Notes: generated from the letters alone by a model not told the origin. A DNA stretch of 49,911 bases from Salinicola endophyticus (GCF_003206575.1 NZ_PZJO01000010.1:196763-246673), one strand, 5' to 3'; shown: positions 1 to 9,351, counted from the stretch's first letter. Program-made: numbers and translations.

Positions 1-51
1 CCTGGCGGCCGCGGGATTCGGCGCGATCGTCTTCGGGTTGGCCACCCGCGC

Positions 52-1215
52 TCAGCGTGCGGCGGCTTCGAGCGCGGCGACGGCAGGCAGGGTCTTGCCT
101 TCGACGTACTCGAGGAAGGCGCCGCCGCCGGTGGAGATGTAGGAGACACGCTCGGCGATGCCGTACTTGTCGATGGCGGCCAGGGTGTCACCGCCGCCGG
201 CAATCGAGAACGCCGGGCTGTCGGCGATGGCATGGGAGAGGGTCTCGGTGCCCTTGCCGAACTGGTCGATCTCGAACACCCCCACCGGGCCGTTCCAGAG
301 AATGGTGCCGGCGCTGCCGAGCAGTGCCGCCAGGCGCTTGGCGGTCTCCGGCCCGATATCCAGGATCATCTCGTTGTCACCGACCTGGTCCACCGGCTTG
401 ACCGTCGCGGTGGCGGATTCGGAGAACTCGGTGGCCACCACCACGTCGCTGGGCAGCGGGATCTCGACCTTGGCCATCAGCGCCTTGGCCTTGTCGATCA
501 GGTCGGCTTCGTAGAGCGACTTGCCGACATTGTGGCCGGCCGCGGCGATGAAGGTGTTGGCGATCCCGCCGCCGACGATCAGCTGGTCGCACTTCTCGGC
601 CAGGGCGTAGAGCACCTCGAGCTTGGTCGAGACCTTGGAACCGCCGACGATCGCTGCCATCGGGCGCTTGGGCGCGCTGAGCGCCTGCTCCAGTGCTTCC
701 AGCTCGCTCGCCAGCAGCGGGCCGGCGCAGGCCTGGGGCGCGAAGCGGGCGACGCCGTGGGTCGAGGCCTGGGCGCGGTGGGCGGTGCCGAAGGCATCCA
801 TCACGTAGACGTCGCAGAGTGCGGCGTAGGCCTTGGCCAGCGCCTCGTCGTCCTTTTTCTCGCCGCGGTTGTAGCGCACGTTCTCCAGCATGACCACTTC
901 GCCGTCGGCGATCTCCACCGGCTGCTCGAGGTAGCTCTTCTCCAGGCGTACCGGCTGACCCAGCAGCTCGCTGAGATGCCGGGCGACCGGGGCGAGGCTG
1001 AACTCGTCGGCCGGTTCGCCTTCGGTGGGGCGGCCCAGATGGCTCATCAACAGGACCCGGGCGCCGGCGTCGAGGGCGGCGCGGATGGTCGGCAGGCTGG
1101 CGCGGATGCGCGCGTCGCTGGTGACCTTGCCGTCCTTGACCGGCACGTTGAGATCCTCGCGGATCAGGACGCGCTTACCCGAGAGATCCAGCTCAGTCAT
1201 CTTATGCACGTTCAT
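52..1215 (-). CDS. pgk: Phosphoglycerate kinase
   Basis: Cytosolic glycolytic enzyme that transfers the acyl phosphate of 1,3-bisphosphoglycerate to ADP. At 387 residues it has the normal bacterial length. The N-terminus shows the PGK signature ([18 protein letters not shown]), followed by [10 protein letters not shown], and the C-terminal nucleotide domain has the GGGDT motif. The start at 1215 is chosen because the first residues ([11 protein letters not shown]) match the family start, and a purine-rich AAGGAAGG stretch lies just upstream. It follows epd in the same orientation, as in epd-pgk operons. The gap between the two genes is almost filled by a 144-bp repeat (1228-1371), an unusual spacer for this operon. 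Confidence 0.98.
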   Translation of the reverse strand: MNVHKMTELDLSGKRVLIREDLNVPVKDGKVTSDARIRASLPTIRAALDAGARVLLMSHLGRPTEGEPADEFSLAPVARHLSELLGQPVRLEKSYLEQPVEIADGEVVMLENVRYNRGEKKDDEALAKAYAALCDVYVMDAFGTAHRAQASTHGVARFAPQACAGPLLASELEALEQALSAPKRPMAAIVGGSKVSTKLEVLYALAEKCDQLIVGGGIANTFIAAAGHNVGKSLYEADLIDKAKALMAKVEIPLPSDVVVATEFSESATATVKPVDQVGDNEMILDIGPETAKRLAALLGSAGTILWNGPVGVFEIDQFGKGTETLSHAIADSPAFSIAGGGDTLAAIDKYGIAERVSYISTGGGAFLEYVEGKTLPAVAALEAAAR

Positions 1216-1227
1216 GCGTTCCTTCCT

Positions 1228-1371
1228 TAGGTTTTGTACGAAAACGGCCTACGCTGGGCAATACCGCGTTAAAAATTGGCTCAAGATGCTCATTTATGCC
1301 CATAAACTCCGCTCTTTCGCCACTTTTTGCCTTGTCTTGCCTTCGCTCGTCGACTTTTCGTACAGAACCTA
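1228..1371. repeat. MITE-like inverted-terminal repeat, copy A
   Basis: A 144-bp element fills the epd-pgk gap. Its ends are imperfect inverted repeats, TAGGTTTTGTACGAAAA at the left and TAGGTTCTGTACGAAAA read inward from the right (one mismatch in 17). The interior is not palindromic. The interior matches, with scattered substitutions, the reverse complement of 36328-36472, and a 52-bp deleted form is at 7227-7278. No transposase is encoded. The right-hand terminal TAG, read on the minus strand, is the epd stop codon. TA could be the target-site duplication, but that is inference. Confidence 0.85.
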
Positions 1372-2406
1372 GCGAGGAGAGGCGGTAGCGGAGGATGGGC
1401 ACTCGAGCCAGTGGTGGGCCACGTCGAGCATGCGATTGGCGAAGCCCCACTCGTTGTCGAACCAGCACAGCGCCTTGAGCAGGCGGCCCCCGGCGACGCG
1501 GGTCTGGGTGGCGTCCACGATACCCGAGCGCGGGTCGTGGTTGAAGTCGACCGAGGCCATGGGCTCGTCAGTGTAGCCGAGCAGGCCCTGATAGCAGCCG
1601 AGGCTGGCGTCGCGCAGGCAGGCGTTGACCGCTGCGGCATCGGTCTCCCGGGCGAGCGAGATCGCCATGTCCATGGCCGAGACGTTGATCGTCGGCACGC
1701 GCACGTGGAGGCACTCGAAGCGCTCCGCCAGGTGCGGCATCAGACGGCCGATGCCGCGGGCGAGACCGGAGTCCACCGGCACGATCGACTGCATCGCCGA
1801 GCGCGTCAGGCGCAGGTCGCTGTTGTGGTAGGCGTCGATCACCGGCTGGTCGTTCATCGCCGAGTGGATGGTGGTGGTGACGCCGTGCTCGACTCCGAAG
1901 TGGCGGTCGAGCACGTGCAGGATCGGCACCAGGCAGTTTGTGGTACAGGAGGCGGCGGAGACCACGCGCATAGCCGCCGTCAGCGTCGACTGGTTGACAC
2001 CGAAGACCACAGTGGCGTCGACGTCCGCCTCGGCGGGCTGCGAGAACAGCAGCCGCGCGGCGCCGGCCTGCAGGTGGCGTTCGGCGGTGGCGCGATCCTT
2101 GAAGCTGCCGGAGCACTCGAGCACCAGATCCACCCCCAGGTCGCCCCAATCCAGCGCTTCGGGGTCAGCGGCGCGGCGGATGGCGATGGCCTGGCCGTTG
2201 ACCACCAGCGCGCCGCCGCGCGTCTCGACGTGCCCGGGGAAGCGGCCGTGGGTGGTGTCGTAGCGGGTCAGATAGGCGAGCGTTTCCAGCTCGGAGAGCT
2301 CGTTGATGGCGACCACCTGGAACGGCAGCTCGGGGCGTTCCACCAGGGCGCGCAGCACGCTCTGGCCGATCCGCCCGTAGCCGTTGATGGCAATGCGATA
2401 CGTCAT
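1369..2406 (-). CDS. epd: D-erythrose-4-phosphate dehydrogenase (GAPDH family)
   Basis: Oxidises D-erythrose 4-phosphate to 4-phosphoerythronate with NAD+, the first step of pyridoxal-phosphate synthesis. The 345-residue protein has the Rossmann start (INGYGRIG), the catalytic SAASCTTNC motif (Cys154), and His181 in TTTIHSAMNDQ. That His context is typical of Epd, whereas glycolytic GAPDH usually has HAYTGDQ there, so Epd is preferred over Gap. The gene precedes pgk. Its product uses the same metabolite that the polyol cluster at 16-25 kb is predicted to make. The stop codon TAG coincides with the terminal TAG of repeat copy A, so the C-terminus was probably set by that insertion. Confidence 0.92.
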   Translation of the reverse strand: MTYRIAINGYGRIGQSVLRALVERPELPFQVVAINELSELETLAYLTRYDTTHGRFPGHVETRGGALVVNGQAIAIRRAADPEALDWGDLGVDLVLECSGSFKDRATAERHLQAGAARLLFSQPAEADVDATVVFGVNQSTLTAAMRVVSAASCTTNCLVPILHVLDRHFGVEHGVTTTIHSAMNDQPVIDAYHNSDLRLTRSAMQSIVPVDSGLARGIGRLMPHLAERFECLHVRVPTINVSAMDMAISLARETDAAAVNACLRDASLGCYQGLLGYTDEPMASVDFNHDPRSGIVDATQTRVAGGRLLKALCWFDNEWGFANRMLDVAHHWLECPSSATASPR

Positions 2407-2492
2407 GCCGGGGCCCGTTCGAGAGATTCACGAAGGCAGGCATGTTAGCGCATTCACTGCGCCGCCGCAGGGGCCGAACCCGGCTCCCGGCC

Positions 2493-3242
2493 TCAGCGGC
2501 AGCTGGCCGCGATGGCATCGAGGCGCGCGGCCAGAGCCGCGGGCATCTCCATCGGCAGTAGATGGCCATAGCCGGGGAAGATCTCCAGTTCGCCGGCGCT
2601 CAGGTGCGGCATCACCGACTCGCGCTGCACCGCCGGGGGCAGCGAGGGGTCGCGATCCCCCACCAGCACCCAGGCGGGCAGGTCGAGCACGCCGACGCGC
2701 TCGCGCCAGTCCTCGGCGTAGGTGTGCTCGGGCCAGGCGCGCCACGCCGCCGGGGTGGCGTTGATCGCGTCCTCCACCGCGCGCTGGTAGAGCGCCGGAT
2801 CGAGCGTCACCGCGCTGGCGCCGTCGATGAAGGCCCGCGCCTGGGCCTCGCTGAAGTCGAAGTCGAGCTGGAAGCGATGTTCTTCGGCGCTGATCGCCTG
2901 GGGGCCGGGTGGCGACGGGGCGATCAGCACCAGCGCGCGCAGCCAGGCCGGGCGCTCGGCGGCGACGGTCATTGCGATGCGCCCGGAGAAGGAGTGACCG
3001 ACCAGCACCACCTCGTCGAGTCCCGCGGCCTCCACCTCGGCGATCACATGGCGGGTCATGGCGGCGACGTCGTAGCCGGGGCGGTCGCGGGCGTCGCCGA
3101 AGCCCGGCATATCCAGGGTGGCGACGCGTGCCGCCGGGTCGAGTTGGCGGATCACCTCGCGCCATTCGCGGTGGGAGCTGCCGAAGAAGTGCATCAGGAC
3201 CAGGGTCGGGCGCCCCTGACCGCTATCGCTCGAAAGTGTCAT
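2493..3242 (-). CDS. Alpha/beta-fold hydrolase
   Basis: A 249-residue soluble alpha/beta hydrolase. The nucleophile elbow is GHSFSG (Ser84), with a likely oxyanion region after strand 1 (LMHFFGSSH), a late acidic residue in VGDRDPS, and the catalytic His in GYGHLLP. The spacing fits a Ser-Asp-His triad. The sequence does not reveal the substrate; close families include esterases, dehalogenases and C-C hydrolases. It lies between epd and lrgB in the same orientation, with gaps of about 90-120 bp, so it may be a separate unit. Confidence 0.85.
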   Translation of the reverse strand: MTLSSDSGQGRPTLVLMHFFGSSHREWREVIRQLDPAARVATLDMPGFGDARDRPGYDVAAMTRHVIAEVEAAGLDEVVLVGHSFSGRIAMTVAAERPAWLRALVLIAPSPPGPQAISAEEHRFQLDFDFSEAQARAFIDGASAVTLDPALYQRAVEDAINATPAAWRAWPEHTYAEDWRERVGVLDLPAWVLVGDRDPSLPPAVQRESVMPHLSAGELEIFPGYGHLLPMEMPAALAARLDAIAASCR

Positions 3243-3359
3243 CGCCGGGCTTCCATGCCGTGGGTGTCACCCAAGCGTAGCCTCTCACCCCAGCGTCGTC
3301 TGTCATCTCGACGTCGTCTTTCCTATCCGGGTCGCCGCTATGTCAGCGTAGGCATCGGC

Positions 3360-4088
3360 TCACGCCCAGAGATGCCACACCAGCGGCAGCACGATGGCGG
3401 TGAAGGCGCCGGTCAGACTCATGCCCAGGGAGGCGAAGGCGCCGGCCTGGTGGCTGATCTCGAAGGCGCGCACCGTGCCCAGGGCGTGGCCGTTGATGCC
3501 CAGGGCGAGACCGATCAGGCGCTGATCGCGGATGCGCATCCAGCGGCTCAGCCACTCGACGCCGAAGATCGCGGTGATCCCGGTGGTCATCAGTGCGCCC
3601 ATCAGCAGCGCCGTGGAGCCGCCCAGCTCCTGGGTCAGGCTCAGTGCGATCGGCGAGGTCACCGATTTCGGCGCCAGCGAGGCGAGCACCTCCCGCGGGG
3701 CGCCCAGCAGCCAGGCGATCAGCACCGCGTAGCAGGAGGCCAGCGTGGCCGACAGCGGCAGTGTCAGCACGATCGGCTTCCACAGCGCACGGATCTGCCC
3801 CAGCTGCTGGTAGAGCGGTACCGCCAGCGCCACCGTGGCCGGCCCGAGCAGCAGCATCAGCCAGGCGGCGCCGCGGTTGTAGTCGTCGATGCCGATCGGC
3901 AGCAGCGCGATCACCGCGGCGATCAGCAGCGCGGCGATGATCACCGGTGGGCACCAGCTGGGGTGGCGCAGCAGCTTGAACAGGTGCACACCGAGAAAGT
4001 AGGCGGCCAGGGTCAACGCGATGGCGCCGATCGGTGTGGCGAACCACGTCTGCGGCAGTGCCGCCAGGGACATGCCCAGCTCACTCAT
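3360..4088 (-). CDS. lrgB: LrgB/CidB-family membrane protein
   Basis: Inner-membrane protein of 242 residues with about six or seven hydrophobic segments. The LrgB family partners LrgA in murein hydrolase control (Staphylococcus), and related proteins transport small organic acids such as pyruvate or glycolate. Family traits seen are the APKSVTSPIA segment around residue 140 and the glycine-rich GLALGINGHALGT region near residue 190. The start overlaps the end of lrgA by 8 nt (ATGAGTGA), which points to translational coupling. No LytSR-type two-component system lies beside it, so regulation cannot be read here. Confidence 0.9.
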   Translation of the reverse strand: MSELGMSLAALPQTWFATPIGAIALTLAAYFLGVHLFKLLRHPSWCPPVIIAALLIAAVIALLPIGIDDYNRGAAWLMLLLGPATVALAVPLYQQLGQIRALWKPIVLTLPLSATLASCYAVLIAWLLGAPREVLASLAPKSVTSPIALSLTQELGGSTALLMGALMTTGITAIFGVEWLSRWMRIRDQRLIGLALGINGHALGTVRAFEISHQAGAFASLGMSLTGAFTAIVLPLVWHLWA

Positions 4089-4437
4089 GCGGGGTCTCCG
4101 GCGGCAGGCAGCGGCGCATCAGCCACAGGCTGGAGGCGACGCTGGCGAGGGTACCCAGCAGCAGTGCGCTGAGAATGGCACCGGCCTGATCGGCGAAGCG
4201 CCCGGCGACGAAGAAGATCTCGACCACACCGGGCATGATCAGCAGCGCGAGCATGGCGATCAGCGGCTGGCTGATGGCGACCACATCGGTGTTCATGCCG
4301 CCGCGCTGGCAGAACCACAGCGTCAGCAGCAGCATGCCGATCACCCCCGCGGGCAGGGCGATGGGCAGCCACAGGGCGATAGTCTGGCCCAGCAGGAAAA
4401 AGGCGAGGAGCCACAGAAAACCCCGCAGCACGGACAT
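4081..4437 (-). CDS. lrgA: CidA/LrgA-family holin-like protein
   Basis: A 118-residue inner-membrane protein with four predicted hydrophobic helices, the normal size for CidA/LrgA. The family works with LrgB in control of lysis or in export/import of pyruvate-like acids. The N-terminus (LRGFLWLLAFFLLGQ) and the LPAGVIGMLLL segment are family-like. The ATG at 4437 has a GGAGA ribosome site upstream. It is the first gene of the lrgA-lrgB pair and is divergent from fbaB across 425 bp. Confidence 0.9.
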   Translation of the reverse strand: MSVLRGFLWLLAFFLLGQTIALWLPIALPAGVIGMLLLTLWFCQRGGMNTDVVAISQPLIAMLALLIMPGVVEIFFVAGRFADQAGAILSALLLGTLASVASSLWLMRRCLPPETPHE

Positions 4438-4862
4438 GGTGCATCTCCGAAAAGGCGGAACAGCCGCTGGTAAAAGCCGCTAGCGTAGCAGATCGCGTCG
4501 TGATCCCACTTTCCGATGACGATTTTCAGCCCGCGTCGTCGCGCCGCTCGTGACACGCTATGGGGCCGTCGTTGCCAAGGCCCGCGCGGCGTCAGCGAAT
4601 GGCGACAGCCGAGACAAGTCGTGCGCAAGGCGTGAACTGAGCCGCGTTGTCGCTTATTCTGGGCCCGTTCGACCGCGCTCGAGGCGTCGTGACGGAGAGG
4701 GGGCAGCCGTCGAGCGCGCGGTGGACGCCTCCGGCGGGGCGAGGAACCCGGCGGTCCGGCGTCGCCATCACCGTCTTGCGAGCCGTTGCCCCGGGCAGCG
4801 GCAGGGAAGCCGTACCCGTCGAGACTCCCCGACGTACCATCTGAGGACAGAGGAAACGCACC
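4438..4862. other. Divergent intergenic region, lrgA / fbaB
   Basis: 425 bp without a convincing gene. It must hold promoters for leftward lrgAB and rightward fbaB, but I see no clear sigma-70 boxes, riboswitch or strong dyad. Open frames here on both strands look like high-GC noise. Confidence 0.5.
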
Positions 4863-5915
4863 ATGACCGATATTGCCAAGCTGCTGGGCGACGAGGCCGA
4901 CAGCCTGCTGAGCTACACATGTAGCGGGTTCAAGAAAGAGGATCTGTACCTGCCCGGCCCGGACTTCGTCGATCGCGTCTTCGCCGACAGCGACCGCAGC
5001 CCGCACGTCATGCGCAACCTGCAGACGCTGTTCAACCATGGCCGCCTCGGCGGTACCGGCTACGTCAGCATCCTCCCGGTGGACCAGGGCATCGAGCACT
5101 CCGCCGGCGCCTCCTTCGCGCCCAACCCGGCCTACTTCGATCCCAAGAACATCCTCGAGCTGGCGCTGCAGGGCGGCTGCAACTGCGCCTGCTCGACCCT
5201 GGGCGTGCTCTCCTCGGTGGCGCGGCGCTACGCGCACAAGATCCCGCTGATGCTCAAGCTCAACCATAACGAGAGCCTGACCCTGCCGGCGATGTACGAC
5301 CAGACCCTGTTCGCTCAGGTCGAGCAGGCCCACGACATGGGCTGCATCGCGGTCGGCGCGACCGTCTACTTCGGCTCGCCGGAGTGCCGCCGCCAGATCC
5401 AGGAGATCAGCGAAGCCTTCGAGCGCGCCCACGAGCTGGGCATGGTCACCGTGCTGTGGTCCTACCTGCGCAACCCGGCGTTCAAGAAGGATGGTGTCGA
5501 CTACCACGTCGCTTCCGACCTCACCAGCCAGGCGGTGCACCTGGCGGCGACGATCAAGGCGGATATCGTCAAGCAGAAGCTGCCCGAGAACAATGGCGGC
5601 TACAAGGCGATCGGCTTCGGCCATACCCACGAGAAGGTCTACAGCGAGCTGACCAGCGATCACCCGATCGACCTGGCGCGCTACCAGGTCGCCAACGCCT
5701 TCATGGGGCGCGCCGGGCTGATCAACTCCGGCGGTGGCTCCAAGGGGCAGTCGGACCTGGGCGAAGCGGTGCGCACCGCGGTCATCAACAAGCGCGCCGG
5801 CGGCATGGGGCTGATCTCCGGGCGCAAGGCGTTCCAGAAGCCGCTCAAGGAGGGTATCGAGCTGCTCAACGCCGTTCAGGACGTCTATTTGTCGAAGGAC
5901 GTCAGCATCGCCTGA
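4863..5915 (+). CDS. fbaB: Class I fructose-bisphosphate aldolase (DhnA/FbaB type)
   Basis: Cleaves fructose 1,6-bisphosphate to dihydroxyacetone phosphate and glyceraldehyde 3-phosphate through a Schiff base, without metal. The 350-residue protein matches Escherichia coli FbaB well. The Schiff-base lysine falls at K237 (ADIVKQK), the same number as in E. coli. Other family segments are [10 protein letters not shown] (71-80) and the phosphate-binding GGGSKGQSD near the C-terminus. An AGAGGAAA ribosome site precedes the ATG, and a terminator (5953-5977) follows, so it looks monocistronic. It sits close to pgk and epd, making this a glycolysis/pentose-phosphate neighbourhood. Confidence 0.95.
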   Translation: MTDIAKLLGDEADSLLSYTCSGFKKEDLYLPGPDFVDRVFADSDRSPHVMRNLQTLFNHGRLGGTGYVSILPVDQGIEHSAGASFAPNPAYFDPKNILELALQGGCNCACSTLGVLSSVARRYAHKIPLMLKLNHNESLTLPAMYDQTLFAQVEQAHDMGCIAVGATVYFGSPECRRQIQEISEAFERAHELGMVTVLWSYLRNPAFKKDGVDYHVASDLTSQAVHLAATIKADIVKQKLPENNGGYKAIGFGHTHEKVYSELTSDHPIDLARYQVANAFMGRAGLINSGGGSKGQSDLGEAVRTAVINKRAGGMGLISGRKAFQKPLKEGIELLNAVQDVYLSKDVSIA

Positions 5916-5952
5916 TCCGACAGGGCGCCTTCACGGCGCTGTCAGCAGTAGG

Positions 5953-5977
5953 AGCCCGGCCGACAGGCCGGGCTTTT
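5953..5977 (+). terminator. Rho-independent terminator after fbaB
   Basis: Nine-base-pair GC-rich stem (AGCCCGGCC / GGCCGGGCT) with a GACA loop, running into a TTTT tract, 38 bp after the fbaB stop. Confidence 0.85.
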
Positions 5978-6011
5978 GACGTTCTGGCGCCGGACATCTG
6001 CACGGTTCATC

Positions 6012-6021
6012 GACTTTGGTC
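6012..6021 (+). promoter_or_regulatory. GACTTTGGTC motif upstream of the TTT transporter
   Basis: One of five copies of this decamer (or a one-mismatch form), here 165 bp before the TctC start. The role is inferred from position only; see findings. Confidence 0.5.
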
Positions 6022-6081
6022 TGCCGACCTAAGTTGAATTGTATGACAAAGCCTACCTCTTTTACCGTGGCTGTCGCGTTG

Positions 6082-6099
6082 AATGATAACGCTATCATT
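6082..6099. promoter_or_regulatory. LacI-type palindromic operator candidate
   Basis: Perfect inverted repeat AATGATA-ACGC-TATCATT about 80 bp upstream of the TctC start. The CG-centred ATGATAACGCTATCAT form resembles LacI/GalR-family operators such as gluconate-repressor sites. No LacI-family gene lies in the window, so the regulator would act in trans. Confidence 0.5.
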
Positions 6100-6176
6100 T
6101 TCATATCCCGCCGCTGGCGAGACGCCCTGCCTGGCGTTTCGACGCGAGAGCCGGCCGGGGAAAGGGGAGACGCAGC

Positions 6177-7229
6177 ATGAAACCGATCTGGAGCAAAGCT
6201 TGCCTGGCGCTGCTGGCCAGCGCCGCCATCGGCCTGACGACCTCGGCCCAAGCCGCCGATGACTGCCCGTTACCGGGCAATCTGCGGGTGGTGATCGGCT
6301 CGACCTCGACCGGGGGCGACACCTATCAGAACTCGAGTATCGTGGTCGACCAGTTGGCCAAGAAGCTCGACATCAACGCCAAGGTCGATGCCGTCGGCGT
6401 GATGCCGGCCTTTCAGGCGCTCGAGCGCAGCCGTCACGGCAACACCATCATGATCTTCCACGATGGCGCCTATCTGGGGCATCTCTACGGGGTCAACGGC
6501 TATCCCGATATCTTCACCAAGTACCTCATCGGGCCGACCATCGCCATCAACCCGGGCAACGCCTATCTGGTGCCCAAGGATTCGCCCTACCAGACCCTCG
6601 ACGACATCATGGCCGCGGCCGGCAACGGCAAGCAGATCCGAGTCGCGATCCAGCCCGGTGGCGTCTCCGAAATCGGCTTCTCGGCGCTCAAGAACGCGGT
6701 GCGCATGAAGTATCCGGGCAAGGAGGGCAATATCGTCGCGGTGAATACCGGCTCCCAGGCGGACAAGAACCAGCTGCTGTTCGATGGTGCCGCCGATGTG
6801 ATCAACGGCTCGGTGCAGGCCAACGAGCAGTATACCCAGCTGCCGGCGGATGATCAGAAGGCGATGCGCTTCGTCTGGATTACCGCCCGCCATGACACTG
6901 TCGCCCAGACCGAAGCGGCGGGCATGGGTGATACCACCCGCGAGCAGCTGCTGCAGTATGTGACGCCCAACGTCGAGGTACCGATGGGCGAGGGCCAGGA
7001 CTTCACCTTCGATAAGGAGTTCTTCTTCCTCTACAACAAGGACATGGACCCGGCCGCGGTCAAGTGCATCGACAATGCGCTGGCCGACATCTATGACCAG
7101 GGCGAGATCCAGAAGCAGCAGAAGCGCTCGTTCTTCATTCCCGACTTCAAGCCATCCGCGCAGGCGGCGACCTATCTCGAGAAGAAGAACGAGGAGTATC
7201 GCACCATCATCGACGACCTGAAGGGTTAG
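6177..7229 (+). CDS. TTT transporter periplasmic binding protein (TctC-like)
   Basis: Extracytoplasmic solute receptor of a tripartite tricarboxylate-type transporter. It has 350 residues with a Sec signal peptide of about 26 residues ending AQA, then the TctC fold (IGSTSTGGDTYQNS near the N-terminus, AIQPGGVSEIGFSALKN mid-protein). Systems of this kind carry citrate, other carboxylates, terephthalate or sugars by cation gradient; the ligand is not readable here. TctB- and TctA-type genes follow. The stop codon TAG at 7227-7229 is the terminal TAG of repeat copy C. Upstream lie a GACTTTGGTC motif and a LacI-like palindrome. Confidence 0.85.
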   Translation: MKPIWSKACLALLASAAIGLTTSAQAADDCPLPGNLRVVIGSTSTGGDTYQNSSIVVDQLAKKLDINAKVDAVGVMPAFQALERSRHGNTIMIFHDGAYLGHLYGVNGYPDIFTKYLIGPTIAINPGNAYLVPKDSPYQTLDDIMAAAGNGKQIRVAIQPGGVSEIGFSALKNAVRMKYPGKEGNIVAVNTGSQADKNQLLFDGAADVINGSVQANEQYTQLPADDQKAMRFVWITARHDTVAQTEAAGMGDTTREQLLQYVTPNVEVPMGEGQDFTFDKEFFFLYNKDMDPAAVKCIDNALADIYDQGEIQKQQKRSFFIPDFKPSAQAATYLEKKNEEYRTIIDDLKG

Positions 7230-7278
7230 GCTTCACGCGAAAACGGCCGACGCTCGTCGACTTTTCGTGCAAACCCTA
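7227..7278. repeat. MITE-like repeat, internally deleted copy C
   Basis: 52-bp short form of the repeat at 1228-1371, keeping only the two ends. The left end reads TAGGCTTCACGCGAAAA and the right end, read inward, TAGGGTTTGCACGAAAA. The first TAG is the stop codon of the TctC gene. It lies inside the transporter operon, 104 bp before the TctB start. Confidence 0.75.
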
Positions 7279-7382
7279 GGCTCGCTCCCTGGCGTCGGCC
7301 ATGCCCGGCCGGCGCCTTCGATCCCTTGTCGATCCCACGCTAGACGCCGCCGGCGCATGACCCGGCACAGGAGCCACTCCTC

Positions 7383-7826
7383 ATGGACAGCCACTGGCTA
7401 TCGCTGTTCGATGTCACCATCGACTTCAGCCAATCCCATCTCTTCTTTCCGCGTATCGTGACCACGCTGCTGGGCATCCTGCTGGTGATGATCCTGGTGA
7501 CCCGCTATCGCCGCATCATGCCTGCGCTGCGACATGCCGGGCGCGTGGTGGGGGGGCGCGAAGGCAGTTTCGACCGCAAGCGCTTCTTCGGCACCCTGGT
7601 GCTGGTGACGCTCTACTTCTATCTCATGGGGGTGCTGAGCGACGTCTTCCCCAATACCGGCTACAGCTTTCTGATCATGTCGGTGCTGTTCGTGTTCTCG
7701 CTCTCGCTGCTCTACGCCGAGCGCCTCTCCCGCCGGATCCTGCTGATCATCACCCTCAATGCGCTGATCGCTCCGGCCATCGCCTGGTACGTGCTGGCGC
7801 AGCTGTTCCGCATCACGCTGCCCTGA
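7383..7826 (+). CDS. TTT transporter small membrane subunit (TctB-like)
   Basis: A 147-residue inner-membrane protein with about four hydrophobic helices, the size and topology of TctB subunits of tripartite tricarboxylate transporters. The sequence is weakly conserved, as usual for TctB; the assignment rests on length, topology and position between the receptor and TctA genes. It ends 16 bp before the TctA start, so the two are almost certainly co-transcribed. Confidence 0.85.
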   Translation: MDSHWLSLFDVTIDFSQSHLFFPRIVTTLLGILLVMILVTRYRRIMPALRHAGRVVGGREGSFDRKRFFGTLVLVTLYFYLMGVLSDVFPNTGYSFLIMSVLFVFSLSLLYAERLSRRILLIITLNALIAPAIAWYVLAQLFRITLP

Positions 7827-7842
7827 CCCGGAGATCCGACCC

Positions 7843-9351
7843 ATGGACATTCTGTCCCATCTCACACCGATGTTCTTCACGCTGATCGCCGCCGGGACGC
7901 TGATCGGCATCATCTTCGGCGCCATTCCCGGCATGACCGCGACCATGGCGGTGGCGGTGTGCCTGCCGCTGACCTATGCCTTCGGCCTGGTCAACGGTAT
8001 TGCGCTGCTCCTGGGGCTCTACGTCGGCGGCATCTCGGGGGGGATGGTGCCGGCGGTGCTGCTCAACATTCCCGGCACGCCGTCATCGATCACCACCACC
8101 TTCGACGGTTACCCCATGGCCCAGCGCGGCGAGGGCGAGCGTGCGCTCAAGACCGGGATCGTGGCGTCGATCTTCGGCGGGCTGTTCAGCGCCGCGGTGC
8201 TGTTCTTCTTCGCCCCGGTACTGGCGGACTTCGCGATCAAGTTCTCCTATGTGGAGAAGTTCCTGATCATCCTGCTGGCGCTGACGGTGATCGCTTCGCT
8301 CTGCTCGAACATGCTGATGGGTATCTTCAGCGGGGTGCTCGGTGTCTGGCTGAGCCTGATCGGCACCTACTCGATCACCGAGGGCGGTAACGGTGAGCCG
8401 CGGTTGATGTTCGACTTCATGCAGTACTATCTGATCGATGGCTTCTCGCTGCTGCCGGTGTTGATCGGTATCTTCGGGCTGAGCACCATCCTGCTGGACG
8501 CCGAGAACGGCTTCGCCGATGCCCCCGGGCAGGGCCGGATCAAGCTCCAGGGCGGTGCGCGCTTCTCGTTCTCGATCTTCAAGGGGCAACTGGTCAACCT
8601 GATCCGCTCTTCCGGGATCGGCACCTTCGTCGGCATGCTCCCCGGGGTCGGTGGCAGCGCCGCCTCGGTGCTCGCCTACAGTCAGGAGAAGAACTTCTCC
8701 CGCGACTCGTCGCAGATGGGCAAGGGCGCGACCCAGGGCATCGTCGCCTCGGAGTCATCCAACAACGCGCTCACCGGCGGCGCGCTGGTGCCCCTGCTGT
8801 CGCTGGGCATTCCCGGGGACTCGACCACCGCGATCCTGATCGGCGCCTTCACCCTGCAGGGCATCCAGGTCGGCCCGCTGTTCATCGGCAACAACATGGA
8901 CACCTGGTATCTGATGATCATCGCCCTGGTGGCGGCCAACGTCCTGATGTTCGGCATCATGTACTTTGCCATCCGCCATATCGCCAAGGTGATCGAGGTG
9001 CCCAAGTACATCCTCTACCCGCTGATCGTGATGATGTGCGTGGTCGGTGCCTATGCCATCAACTACGGCATCATGTTCGACGTCTGGACGCTGCTGATCT
9101 TCGGCGTGTTCGGCTATGTGGCGCAGAAAATCGGCCTGGAAGTGGTGCCGCTGATCATCGGCTTCATCCTCGGCAAGTCGGCGGAGGTCTACTTCGTCAA
9201 GAGCATCGAGTCCTACGGCAACCTGACGATCTTCTTCACCAAGAGCCCGATCGCCGTCTTCCTGTGGGTACTGATCGCGGTCTCGGTGGCCTTTGCGATC
9301 TATCTGCGGGTGCGCAACCGGCGCCGCGAGGCGAGCAGCCTGGTCGAGTAA
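7843..9351 (+). CDS. TTT transporter large permease (TctA-like)
   Basis: A 502-residue inner-membrane permease with about 11-12 helices. Hallmarks of the TctA family are GAIPGMTATMAVAVCLP near residue 27, the GGISGGMVPAVLLNIPGTPSS region near 65, and the second repeat-like segment MLPGVGGSAASVLAY near residue 265. It moves the solute delivered by the TctC-like receptor using the ion gradient. It is the last gene of the three-gene operon, and a strong bidirectional hairpin (9429-9457) follows. Confidence 0.95.
   Translation: MDILSHLTPMFFTLIAAGTLIGIIFGAIPGMTATMAVAVCLPLTYAFGLVNGIALLLGLYVGGISGGMVPAVLLNIPGTPSSITTTFDGYPMAQRGEGERALKTGIVASIFGGLFSAAVLFFFAPVLADFAIKFSYVEKFLIILLALTVIASLCSNMLMGIFSGVLGVWLSLIGTYSITEGGNGEPRLMFDFMQYYLIDGFSLLPVLIGIFGLSTILLDAENGFADAPGQGRIKLQGGARFSFSIFKGQLVNLIRSSGIGTFVGMLPGVGGSAASVLAYSQEKNFSRDSSQMGKGATQGIVASESSNNALTGGALVPLLSLGIPGDSTTAILIGAFTLQGIQVGPLFIGNNMDTWYLMIIALVAANVLMFGIMYFAIRHIAKVIEVPKYILYPLIVMMCVVGAYAINYGIMFDVWTLLIFGVFGYVAQKIGLEVVPLIIGFILGKSAEVYFVKSIESYGNLTIFFTKSPIAVFLWVLIAVSVAFAIYLRVRNRRREASSLVE

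Noticed and set aside
6040-6090. Sigma-54 promoter before the TTT transporter
   Set aside because: TGGC and TTGA occur with near-right spacing, but the required GC of the -12 element is absent.
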